DNA of 37,129 bases from Amphimedon queenslandica. Its lineage: Eukaryota > Porifera > Demospongiae > Haplosclerida > Niphatidae. Where the stretch lies: assembly GCF_000090795.2 (NCBI RefSeq), contig NW_003546391.1, positions 138,924 to 176,052 on the forward strand, given 5' to 3'. The position numbers were made by a program, and so were the translations under genes. The notes under the pieces are model-generated. The model was not told the DNA's origin. It searched no databases and saw only the letters and a program-made list of their open reading frames with translations. Numbering within the stretch: the stretch's first letter is position 1; each line of letters starts with the position of its first letter. Of the stretch, positions 8,792 through 20,800 are shown piece after piece.

Positions 8792-11700
8792 TCATTCGTG
8801 TCCGTACAAAATATGTTTGAGTTCCTCAACGAGCGTCTCGTGGCGATAGGCGACACGAATGTTGGGTACGTTGGTACGTGTGATGTCATTACCTCCAGGC
8901 CCCTCCTCTTGATATCGGAGACCCAACCAATACTGCTTGACCTGGAAAGAAAAGAAAAAAATAACAAAATACTGCAGGATAAAATAACGAGTAGATACTC
9001 ACGTTATGTTCAAAGCCGCTCATTAGGACAGAGTTCCTTGCCAGCTCACACATGTCGCAAGGGCTGAGTTTCCACACTTGTGCTGCGATGCTGTACTCCT
9101 CCATTAAAGGCTCCTGTAGAAGAAGAAAGGGAATTGAATCTGTTTTGGTCAATTTGTTTTCCATCAAAAATTGGGTATTTCTGGAGCCAATTTTTGGGGA
9201 AAAAAAGCATAGATTATTGTTAACATTGTACAGTGATTTTCCTTAAACTTGCATAATAGACAAGCAGAAATGTGTCGTGCACACGCTCTGTTGTGGTCAG
9301 GAATAAAATGGATGCACCTACTTAATACTGACCACAACAAAACATGTGCATAACACATTTCTGCTTGTCTATCATGCAAGTTTAAGGAAAATCACTGTAC
9401 AATCAAAACACTTCATTAATCTTTACTCTCTTTCTCCCTTCCCTGATGCATATACCTTAGTAAAATGAAACTGAAGTGGATCATCAGTAGAAAGAGACAC
9501 TAGGAGACCACGTTGAAAGTACTGATGCAACGGATTGCGATGATAATCCAAAAACAGGGAATTGTTACTCAGTGGTGACATGGCAATGCCAATCTGAGCC
9601 AAATAGTATAAATACTGTAGAGTTGGTACCTATAGGTGACAAAATATAAGAAGTTTTTTTAAGAACATGTACATGTATATTAATCAGAAAAAAATATAAA
9701 TTGAGAATTTTTTCCAAGCCATTTTTTGACAAAATATCCTTTCCCATGGTCATTGACTCAACTCCAATTCTGATAAATAGTATGTTATAGGGCAAAAAAT
9801 TATTACATTTTTAATGTACATGTACGTACGATTGACATCTATAATAATTATATGTACGCTAAATACCTTTCTCAACATCAAACCATGTGAAATGTTCTCA
9901 GCCAACATGAATGCAGTTATCAGGTGATGAGCAGGACCTGCTTCACCACAATGGGGCCGCAACTGAAAAGTGTGCAATCCTCTTATCCTAATAATAATAA
10001 TATTACATTATGACAAGTACGTTATTATTGGGAAATTATGTCTTATTTGAACAAACAACAAAGATGGATACTATATCAACTTGGACTCACTTTCTGAGTT
10101 TGTTGAGGAGACAAATGTTAGCATACATATAGAACACGTAGTAGACATAAGGAGGATTATCAGTGTGGGTCCAATGGGTAGGATCGGGTGAGGTTTGGTG
10201 AAAGAAATGACTCTCCGGCTTACTCTCATCATCAACACTATCAAACCCTGTTACCTAAGGGAGGAGAGAGAGAGGGGGAGAGAAAAAAGAGAGGGTAAGA
10301 GAAGGGAGAAAGGGTAAGAGAAGGGAGGGAGGGTAAGAGAGAAGGTACATGTAAAGAAGCAAACACATCTCTTTGGATGTGTTGTTGCCCAAGAGTTTGG
10401 CACACGTCTTGATGTTTACTTTAAATTGTAAGACCAACTAGTGTCCTACTCTTATGGCTTTTAGAAATTTGCTAACATATTACTTATTCATTATAATATA
10501 CTAATATAGGCCAAATACATTGCAAAATGAGATAAAATAGGAGAAAAATACATTGTACATCATCACATGCACACACGCACTATTTTTTGTACATTACTCC
10601 TTCAAAGTACCTGATTAAGAAATCTTGAAAGGAACGGGTGTGAGGACGGATCCAGAGTTGCCTCAAAGACAGGCACAAACAAATTCTCCAATATCTGATT
10701 GAAATTCTCAACCATGTTCCTATCCTTGTAAATATCACTGATAGCAGAAAAGGAAAGAAGTAACATCATTATTATTACTAGCAAATTGATCTTATAAATC
10801 TCACTATATCCTTGGTACTTGTATGAGCCAGCGAACGTTATCACAGAACAGGTTGTGGGTCACCGCCCACTTGGCAAGTTTGTCCCACTCGTCAGGCGAG
10901 CGTCCATATATGGAAATACGAAGTTCAGCCATTTGATACTTGCTCTCAGTAAGGTCGTCCATCACTTCCTGTGGGTGTGGCTAGTTATTAATAGTTATAA
11001 AGGGGGAATACCTTGATTATATGAGCGAAATAGCTCCCTCCAATGTCATTGTCAGTTTTTATGAATATTTCTCTCAATTTGCTCTTTCCAATCGGATTAT
11101 ACTTGGCATTGAACTTGTCAAAACGATGAAACGTATTTCGATCCTACAATAACAAGGAGATATTATTATTATCATTATTATTAGTATTATTATAATAACA
11201 ATATTTTTTATTCTTTCCCCCTCTCCCTATCTCTCCCTTACTGCATGCACATCAAGGTTATCAACGTTAAGGTCATAGGCTCTGAGATTCATATCCTCAA
11301 ACACTTGAGAGAGAGTCTTCTTCTCTTTTCTGTTATTAATGACAACCTCGCCGGGACACTCCTTGATCTTCTTCTTCATGAAGCGTAAAAGGTGCTTCTG
11401 GTTCATGCAGGAAGAAGCATGAATATGAGTATCAACCTATAAGGAGTACATTATTATGTCAGAGAAAGAAAAAATATATGCACATCACTACAGTGCACAA
11501 TGTATGCACAAAATTCCCATCAAATTTAGATTTTTACAAATTTTTTAAATTGCTCCAAAATTAAGTAAAAGTCCCTGTACTATAGTGCACGGTCTCGGGC
11601 CAAATTTTGCCAAAAATGAAAAGGTGAGAATTTTCCATTTTAATAATTTTCCCCAGTACATATACATGTACTTATGTTGCGTAGAAAGTTTGAGCTGGTT

Positions 11701-14700
11701 CCGATGAAATTTGGATTTTTTATGAATTTTTAAAGTTACTCCAAAATCAGGTAAAAGTCCCTGTACTATAGTACACAGTCTCGGACCAAATTTTGCCAAA
11801 AATGACTAGGAAAGAATTCTCCATTTTTATAATTTTTCCTAGTACATATACATGTACTTATGCTGTGTAGAAAGTTTGAGCTGGTTCCGATCAAATTTGG
11901 ATTTTTTACAAATTTTTAAAGTTTCTCAAAAATCAGGTAAAAGTCCCTGTACTATAGTACACGGTCTTGGGCCAAATTTTGCCAAAAATGACTAAGAGAG
12001 AATTCTCCATTTTTATAAATTTTCCTGATACATATACATGTACTTATGCTGCATAGAAAGTTTGAGCTGATTCTGATCAAATTTGGATTTTTAGAGAATT
12101 TTTAAAGTTGCTCCTTGAAGCTTGCTTTGTAGCTCACTTAACATGCTTTGTGGGAAACCCAGCATTGTACATGTACATTATATATATACAATCAAGAATA
12201 AATAATACCTAAAGTAAATAAATAAATAATAACTAATACCTTTAGGTATTATTTACTCTTGGTACAATGTATATGTACATGTGCATTGTATATGTACTGT
12301 ATTGTATACGTATATGGTGTGTGTAGATTATATGGTAAATAGTTTCCCAGCCCCAGTGCTAATAAGGGCAATACGACATGTAGTAAACATCACATTATTT
12401 ACCTTTCTGACATTATAAAAGTCACGATGGGGAACAGACTTCTGTGCTTTGAGCTCTCTCAGTTCGTTAAGCATCACATGCAGGTGAAACCGTGAATCGA
12501 GATACCCTAACCTCCTGTAGCTGAAAGACTTGCTAATATTAGGAAAAAAAAGAAGTTAAACCTTGAGGCCATTGAGTAAATACATGAAATAAAATATGCA
12601 AAGCAGTCATGTACATGTACATACATAACATAATAACGAAATAATCATGTACAACTCACATAGGCCCATGGATAGAAAGAGCCAGCAGTATATTATAATC
12701 TTTAATAAAGTCCTCTCTCACTGCCTCCATTGTCCTTGGATCATTCAGAAAGTTATCATTTGCAATTTCTTTCTCTTCTATATTCTCCTGGTCTCCCGTA
12801 GCCCTTAGCTGAATGAACCCTCTAACCATCTTTACCTAGAGACGCACCACACGATCACATGACTCTCACGTGACATACCCTCGTACCTCAAAGTTAAGCT
12901 TCGACTTGAAAGGGACGTCATGTGGCAGAAAATTAGGCACAGGGCTACACCCCGTGGGTACTATGAAATAAAGATGAAAGTGAAAATAAAAAACAGAAGC
13001 TGCTGTTGCGTGCATACTGTGAATAACATCGCCACCAGCTGTAACTGCCTGATCAGTATCTGTACAGAATGCACTGCTGGGGATAATGTCACTGTCAAGC
13101 ATCTTAGCAGTTGTTTCACAAAAACCCTATGAAGAGAGTACAATGTATGAGAGTGAATGTAAGAAACTGTTTCTATAGGAGGAGCTCACTTGATGGCTCA
13201 TGCTCATGTATTTACGTCTTATCTTCAAAGCACTGATGAGGTACTGCTGCGCCTCCTTGAAATCTGATTCTGTTACCTAAAAGAGAGAGAGAGAGAGAAG
13301 GTGAGAGAGACTTTAAACAGAATAAATGGCTTACTCCTGCTAGATTAGAGGGAATGGCATCACCATCAGTTGATTCACTGGCTGGGATGTCAGCAGCTGG
13401 AGTGATGGTGACTCGGTTGAATGGAACTTTGAGACATACACCAGACTCAACAAACTTCATGCTCATCTGAGTAGCACTATTTAATAATAATAATAATTTA
13501 ATAATAAACATAATAATACTCTATCAATAATGTGTACAGACTCACTCTATCATTATCAGTATTTATACACATCACTACTCACTCTCAGATTGTTTATGGG
13601 TGCAATTAATCAAATACCTTTTAAGATCAGTAGCAAAAGACTGTATGTCAGCCAAGCTCTCGTTCCTGTCTCCAAAGTATTCGTAAGGAGCATTCAATGC
13701 ATTGGGCTCTGTAGTAGAAACAAGAGGTGCCATTATATCACCCTCAACAAACTAAAGTCTATAGTATTGTCTTATTGTTAATTAACTTAGTCAGTCGATC
13801 ACATACCAGTCTTGATAATAGTCTCCCTACTCTCAGGTCTCTACTGCCTCATACCAGGTGACCCTTTACTTCTTACCAGGTTACCCTTTACCTCTTACTA
13901 GGCTACCCTTTACCTCTTACCAGGTTACCCTTTAGCTCTTACCAGGTTACCCTCTTCCTCCCCTTACCTGGTGTGTAGTGTTCAGTTGAGACAAATGTTG
14001 CCATCTCTAATTCATCATCAGTGCTCTCTTTGTCACTTTCAACAGACACTTCAGGCTGCTTGTGAAAAGTTGGCTTTTTGCTATTACCATCAGACGAGAC
14101 TGAAAGAGATCTAATGGCAGCTAAAAAAGAAGTAAAGAGGAGGCATGAATAATAGCGTATCAGTTGTACAGTTGTGTACTGGCACGTACCTCCAACATCA
14201 TTAACAAAAACTGATTTTGATTCTTTCTTGTGTAACTTCTTAGCTAACTTGTGAAACACCTGGTAAAGAGAGAGAGAGACACACACACACACACACCATG
14301 ATCATAAAATGAACCATGCGAGGATTTTCATTATACGCACGATAATTATTTTAATTAATTCCAAAGTGTAAATTATCAACATGTAAAATAATTGGCACTT
14401 TCATGACTATACACAAGACTCATGTCCATGATATTGCCCATACTATTACTATGCACTAGTATATACAATATTAAACCTGAGGCCCTTATCTTACAGCTGT
14501 TTCTTCCTCGGAATAAGATCCCAAGGGACTGGATCCAGATAGTCTCGATGCCCGGCTGTGTTCCATCATTCTCTGGGCCTCTCTCTCTCCTCCTATCTCC
14601 ATGGCGCTGGGAGATACGGAGTAAGCCTTCCCGGAACTGCTCGTCTTCCTCAAGACAAGAGGAGACGTAGGCACAGAATTAGAGCTAACTTTAGGTTCAT

Positions 14701-14704
14701 TCAT
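8792..14704 (-). CDS. AMPD: AMP deaminase, 19 exons, about 859 aa
   Basis: Cytosolic enzyme converting AMP to IMP in the purine nucleotide cycle. Exons in transcript order: 14495-14704, 14190-14259, 13968-14120, 13618-13708, 13335-13476, 13190-13276, 13018-13126, 12887-12960, 12660-12835, 12403-12532, 11242-11436, 11012-11143, 10805-10968, 10611-10737, 10091-10254, 9867-9987, 9456-9629, 9003-9113, 8792-8941 (2580 nt in one frame). Zinc and catalytic motifs are intact: [83 protein letters not shown] and the C-terminal [13 protein letters not shown]. Length is close to human AMPD2. The Ser-rich N-terminus is weakly conserved, as usual, so the start (ATG at 14704) is less certain. The exon 7/8 junction removes a 57-nt intron that keeps frame either way. 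Confidence 0.93.
9225..9403. repeat. Foldback (long inverted repeat) element in AMPD intron
   Basis: The sequence from 9225 to about 9300 is mirrored as reverse complement in about 9328-9403, around a loop of some 27 nt. The outer 50 bases of each arm pair almost perfectly (ATTGTACAGTGATTTTCCTT on the left); the inner part pairs with small gaps. This looks like a short non-autonomous foldback or MITE. It lies in the intron between exons 17 and 18 of the AMP deaminase gene. Confidence 0.8.
10255..10610. other. AMPD intron with purine-rich tract
   Basis: This 356-nt intron of the minus-strand gene starts on the plus strand with an AG/GGGA-rich tract (10258-10345). On the coding strand that tract is a long CT-rich run next to the 3' splice site. 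The rest is unremarkable AT-rich sequence. Confidence 0.6.
11515..12161 (+). repeat. Repeat block 1: about three and a half 186-bp units with palindromic core
   Basis: The marker GTCCCTGTACTATAGT recurs at 11571, 11757 and 11943, giving a 186-bp period. Each unit contains GCCAAATTTTGCCAAAAATG, a CATATACATGTACTTATG stretch and AGTTTGAGCTGGTTCCGATC. The right end (TGCTTTGTGGGAAACCCA, near 12144-12161) resembles the right terminus of the element at 30853-31401. It lies in the 966-nt AMPD intron between exons 10 and 11. Confidence 0.9.
12165..12290. repeat. Imperfect inverted repeat beside repeat block 1
   Basis: AGAATAAATAATACCTAAAG (about 12195-12214) pairs with CTTTAGGTATTATTTACTCT (about 12239-12258). 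Outer ACATGTACAT-rich arms pair more loosely. It is a hairpin-forming sequence directly downstream of the 186-bp repeats, in the same intron. Confidence 0.65.
13853..13970. repeat. 22-bp minisatellite next to an AMPD splice donor
   Basis: Units with consensus ACCAGGTTACCCTTTACCTC plus TT start at 13853, 13875, 13897, 13919 and 13941, then a diverged unit runs into the exon at 13968. On the gene's own (minus) strand each unit carries CCTGGTAAGA, a strong 5' splice-site look-alike, immediately downstream of the real donor of exon 3 (CCAG then GTAAGG). Confidence 0.85.
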
Positions 14705-15074
14705 CCTTTTAAAGCAGCACAAATTAGAATGATGGCGTTGTTTGGGGAAGTAGTAGTAGCCTAGGGTGGAGCTAATTAGTATAGTACAAATTAATTTTCT
14801 TCATGTAGGATGGAGGTAAAAAAAATAATGTGGGCACACATAGATCTAGTGTTGAAAAATTTATTCTATGTTCACTAAATTAAGCCATAGTGGCTGTATA
14901 GATATGGTGGTTCCGTACAGCAGTCATAGCACCAGTTTTTGACTGGCATTCACTTTCTATGCTTGCTTTTACGGTTAGTTATTTGAGCAGTTTAGCCACG
15001 TGTAATCACGTGGGGAGCTAAAGAATGGTGGGCGGAGCATGTTATTAATAAAGATTATAAACACTCACATAGGA
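14705..15074. promoter_or_regulatory. 370-bp divergent gap between AMPD and the DNAAF8-like gene
   Basis: Two start codons face away from each other with 370 bp between them, so the region probably holds both promoters. It contains GATGGCG (about 14731-14737) near the AMPD side and two CACGTG E-box-like hexamers (about 14997-15012, in CCACGTGTAATCACGTGG). The double CACGTG is seen in the sequence; its use is inference. Confidence 0.55.
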
Positions 15075-15474
15075 ATGGAGGGATTGGTATCTGCTGATTC
15101 TTTACCCTCCGCTGATTTCAGTATAGCAGATTTAGACAGCGAAGAAGAACAAGAAGAGGTGAGAGGCAAAGGAATGAGACTCGTGCTTGAGAGAAGTGCC
15201 TCACAGATGCATTGCAACACCTAACAACCTCGCACCTTGTTATTAATTACTATCACTAATACCAGCGTTTATATAACTACATTACTCCTTACAGGAGGGA
15301 CCTGTTACTATATTCACTAGAACTGGGAGCAAGCCAGTGACAGGAGGGGATACTGAGACAAGGAATCATATCAACGAACAAGGTGTGAAAATATGATGCA
15401 ATATAAATTAGGAGATAAATTATTTTTATGAATTTACAATTGTAATAATAATAATGATAATAATAATAATAATA

Positions 15475-15506
<32 letters not shown>

Positions 15507-17781
15507 GACATAGTTGTGCACGATATTGAAACTGATGACAAAAAAGACGAAGACCAGTTTGCCAAGAATGGGAATGAAATCCCCAAGTCTAGGGATGAGG
15601 ATCAGGACAAGGAATGGAACGAGTTTCAGTCTCAGTTCTACAGTGTTCTTGAGTCCTCAGAGACCATGGTACAAGAGGCAACACTCACTGGACAGTTACA
15701 AAGACTAAAAGATGACCTCCTTTCCAGTGGTCTACTTAATACCAGCAGTGCTAATGTGAGGCTCACTGTGTCGCCCGATCATAAAGCAACAAGGTTAATA
15801 GGAACAGGAACTGATGAAAGACATGACAAAACGTTAGTAAATTTTTAATTTTTAATAATAATAATAATAATAGTTAATTTTTATCCTAAATTTACTTAAT
15901 TTCAGGTCTGAAACTGGCTCTGGCAGTTCTCATTTACTCCAGAGCAGTTGTTTTGATCAGATCAACGAGGATGATCTCGACATGATGCTGGAGGTAATCA
16001 AGGAGGAGGCGGAGTCTAGAGAGGCCACACCCACAAAAGAGGAGGGGTCTTCCTCGTTTGAGTGGCAGCCGTTGGTCTCTACGAACCAGGAGCTAATGTC
16101 TCAATTGGAGTCTGCTAGTGTCCTGAATGAGGCCCAGGTTGAGGAGTATCGCTCAATTTTAAGGAGCAGCTCTTCTTTCAAAGAAGATAAGAAATCAAAA
16201 TATTGTGAGGAACACATCCACACACACACACACACACACACAATACTACAGCACAGCTTTCATTTGTAGTATTTGTTTATTGAGAAACCTAATTTTACAA
16301 TATCAATGTCTTATTTTTCTCTTGCCATTTTTATAGCTGAACCTGATAACCAGAATGTTATACATTTGGATCTTCGTCCAACAAACACGATGCATGTTAG
16401 TAGTATTATTATGAATTATTATTATCATTATTAATTATTATGATCTATATTATTCTTCATCAGTTTGATACTGAATCACACGATGAGATGAGTTCATCTG
16501 CCAAGAGGCTAATGGCCCTTAGGCTCTCAGGGAATAAGTGAGTGGGCGAGGGTCACTCTCAGTTTATGTGTCACGTGAGTAGGTCCAGTGTGGGGGAGGA
16601 GGAGGAGGAGAGCTATGACGCTCATTCGTGGAAAATTGAGAGACGAAAGTTTAAAAACACCTCCAGCTCCAGTGGAGGAGAGAGTAAGTTTACATGTGTA
16701 CTTATTTATTACTTGTAGCCTGTATTTTTTATTTTAATTTATTTAATTTTTATTACTTCACAGGTGACACTAAAGCTTCTCAGCCAGTACCTGTGTTAGA
16801 AAAAACTCTACCTGTTCCAAATGAGACTTCTATCTTACCTCCTCCTTCCTCCTCGAAGAAGACCCCTCCCTCTTCTTCCCTCGTTCCTAGTCCCAGGACT
16901 CGCTTGACGTCATCAGAGAGTGTCTCTGAAGATGACGTTTTCTCTAGCCCGTCACAGGAAGGACTTGCTGGCCCTGAAAACTCTTCTCAAGGAGGAGGAG
17001 GAGGAGGAGCAAAGTCAAAACAAGATGGGAAATCCAAGAGGAGGAAACACAAAGGATGTGGTCGAAATGATAGTGGGAGTGGCAGCGAGAACGAGAATAA
17101 GAGGCGGCAAAAGGGGCGTGGTCGGAAGGACAGCGGGAGCAGCAGCGATGGAGAAGGTAAAGGAAAGAAAAAGAAATCTCAAGACTCCAAAAAAGTAATT
17201 TTATTGGTACTATACAGAATAAGTTTACAATTATTTCCATACGTGAATGTACATTATAGATTTAGATTATTTTGTGTTACATGTGTATCGCATTTGAATA
17301 TTTGCTATTATGCATGTAGGATGCTAATAAGCAACAGAAGTCTAGAAAGTCTTTATCTCACAGAGACAGAAAGGATAGTCTGACTCAAAGCAGTGATGAT
17401 GATTCAAGTTTGTTGCATGCACTCTCTCTATATACAGATACACGTATATTACACTTATTTATTTACTTAGACTATGGTATATCTTTGTTAACAAGAATTG
17501 TTTTTATAAGTGCCAAAATAAATTCTGTTCCATTATTTTAACCAACCCACTTATCACATCATTTCTTCTTTAGTCCTTTCTTTCAAAGGCTCTCCCCCTA
17601 CCCTCCCTCCTCCTGGTCGGTCCCTCAGTGAAGGTGATGCTGAGAGTGTTGTCAAGAGTCTTGAGAGAGTCAAGTCGTTCCTTCAGCAGAAGATAGAGCT
17701 ACGCAAACCTCCTTCACTCTTTAATGTACCAAACACCTCACCACTCTTCCATCAGGTTAGCCTATAGTGTGTATCATTATT

Positions 17782-17814
<33 letters not shown>

Positions 17815-20800
17815 TCATTATTATTATTATCATTATTATTATTATCATTATTATTATTTTGATTTGTAAAACACTGACTCCACTAATAATAATTCATTGT
17901 TTCTCATCAGTTTTTTCAAGCTGGTCACTGGCCATTCCTCCTTGTAATAATTCCTTACCGGCTCTCATTGTCTCAACACAATGCTGGACTCATTCCACGC
18001 AATAGCTCTCTAGCACATGTTCCATATATTACTCACACACACATACATACACTGTCTAGTCTAAGAGATAGTCTTTTTAAAATGCTCTCGTTGTTTCTGG
18101 TGTTAGCTCTGACTGTGGCTCTGTCCACTAGTCAGGAGTTTTCCTTCACTGCATCCTGTGGAGGAGGTACAGGACTAGAGTCTAGTGCTAATAACAGCAA
18201 CTGTAAAGCTCTTGGGTATAAGATTGACCAACTGGTCAGTGCCATGCCTGCTGCCTATAAAGAACTTGCTAGTAGAAAAAAGAATGGTTCTAGTATTGAT
18301 GCTTTCTCATGGCCTCCTCCATCTTACATTCCCTCTTCTTGTCAGGACATTAAAGACAATTGGCCCAATAGTGGCTCGGGTTATTATAACATTGCTACCA
18401 TGAATGGGAAGACACAACCAGTGTACTGTCAGATGGAAGGGCTGTGCAATATCACTGGAGCATGGACCAGGATTGCTTATCTTGACATGTCTGATCCTAC
18501 TCAGACCTGCCCCAGTGCTTTCTCTTATAGTACAAGTGAAAACTATAGAACCTGTGGCCGAGGGTTTTCATCAGGTTGCAGTCCTTTGTATTTTTCACCA
18601 CCTCAGAGTGGATATCAGCAAATTTGTGGTAGAATTGTTGGCTACCAATACGGTGCTGCCAATAGCTTCTCTCATTCAACTTCTATTGATAGCAACTATG
18701 TTCATGGTATCAGTCTTACTCATGGATCAACACCACGTAAGCACATTTGGACATTTGGGGTAGGAAATTTCGATAATGTTGCCCATTATTTAAATTGTCC
18801 ATGCTCAAGTGGAAGTCCATCGTCAGTTCCTTCATTTGTGGGTAAGGACTATTTTTGTGAGTCAGGAATTTCCGGTTCTTTGGTATCGCGGAAATTATAC
18901 TCTAGTGATCCATTGTGGGACGGAACTGGATGTGGCTCTCTTGAAGGTGACTGTTGTGCTGCTCCAGGTCTTCCATGGTTTCATAAGGACCTTGGCTCAA
19001 GGGTAACCAAGCCGCTTGAGATGAGGATATGCTCAAAGAATTCATCTGGCGACATTAAAGTGTCTCTCTATGAGCTTTATGTGAAATGATTGAACTGATT
19101 AATAGGATTTTTGGAGCTATTTTCGTAATAGTTTTTTTGTAATAATTTTTTTGCATAAAAAATTTTTGTAGAATGTATCACCTCTGAATCAAACATCAAT
19201 GATAGTGATGTAGTTTGTATTGCTTACACATGTGTAGTTTTACTGACCTTGCCTCTTTATTATAATACAAAATGTGCTCAAGTTATGCTGAACCTTTTCT
19301 ATAGGATGTATCATTCTCTGATCCTCTCCTCTCATTCCATCCATCTCTTACTGATACCCAGTCTCTCCTCCTACTACCACTGACTGAGAATGGACTGATA
19401 GATATGGACACTGTTGATCTACCCAGTCACACACTCAGTATCAGTGTCACTCATCTTCTACACACAATACTCATCACGTGGCTCATCTCTTTAATGCATA
19501 CTACTAGCCCTGAAGGAAAGGAAGAGGAGACTGATGGTTCTGCTGTGTTGTGGAGGCCATTTATAGTGAATGGGTTACAGCAGACAGTTGTGGATGGTCT
19601 TCCTTGTATTTTAGTGACCATCACAAGTGAGTTTTATAACGTGTCAGCTACAAATGTATTATGTGTTGTCAATAAGTGTTGTCATTGATTGCTGTATTTG
19701 AAGAAAACTGCTCGAAAATTTGGCCAGTGATCATAGGCTGTAGTACAGAATGGGACTGCCAAATTTTGTCAAAAATGGTTAGGAGAGAATTTTTCATTTT
19801 TATAATTTTTTTCTGATGGATATACATGTTCTTATGTTGTGTAGAAAGTTTGAGTTGATTCCGATCAAAATTAGATTTATTATGAATTTTTAAAGTTACT
19901 CAAAAATCGGACCAAAGACCCTGTACTATAATAGTACAGGGACTTTAGCCAAATTTCGTCAAAAATGGGTAAGAGAGAATTTTCCATTTTTATAATTTTT
20001 TCTGATGCATATGCATGTTATTATTTTGTGTAGAAAGTTTGAGCAGATTCAGATCAAAATTGGATTTTTAATGATTTTTTAGAAGTTGCTCTAAAGTTGG
20101 CTTAATCAGCAAAAGAAGATTTACTATAAAAAACCAAAGGCAATGCAAAGGCTGTAAATGACCACTTAAAGATGTGATTTTTTAATCTTTAGGTACAGGA
20201 TCTTGTGAAATCACTCAATTATTATCAAGCTCTAGTCTCGCTCAGATCATCAATCCATTGATGACTATCTTAAACCTGACATCATTCAATGAGAACACAC
20301 TCTCTCAGCTCCACTCTTTATCAACTACTCCTCTCTCATGCCTCCTCTCCCTCCAGACTGACTCTTCTCTTATTTCTACTCCCCTCAGCTTCTACTCTCA
20401 CACTTTCTATTCTCTTCGTTGCCTGCCCTCAGCTGATTCCATCCACTCTACTGCTCCATTGCAAAGAACAGTGTGTACTATCAGTCATACTAACTTGAGT
20501 AACACTCGCGTTGTTTTCAATCTTCTTTATGAAGCAACTACGCAAGGCCTTGATATTGTTGGACTCAGACTAGTCTATGATACTACTACTAATAAGCACT
20601 TTCCTTTAGCTCCATTGAAAGAGAGAGAGATAGCAAATGAGAAAACAGAAGAGACCCCAGGGCAAGGCTCACCTGTAGTAATACACAAGTCTCATACGAT
20701 AAAGCAGGAACTGTGTGACGATAGCTCATCTCAGTTAGTCCTGGCTGTGTCTTTCAGAGGCCCCAATGCCATTTCACGTATCATTGACATCATAGGACCT

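Noticed and set aside
11545..11799. 84-aa minus-strand frame with an internally repeated protein sequence
   Set aside because: The apparent protein repeat is the 186-bp DNA repeat translated; the copies in other introns do not keep this frame.
12920..13132. Plus-strand frame with Cys-rich sequence
   Set aside because: Antisense to AMPD exons 7 and 8; the cysteines come from the complementary strand of the intron and exon.
17724..18005. Frame with a long isoleucine run before the nested gene
   Set aside because: Its start overlaps the real DNAAF8-like exon in another frame and the rest is the ATT microsatellite.
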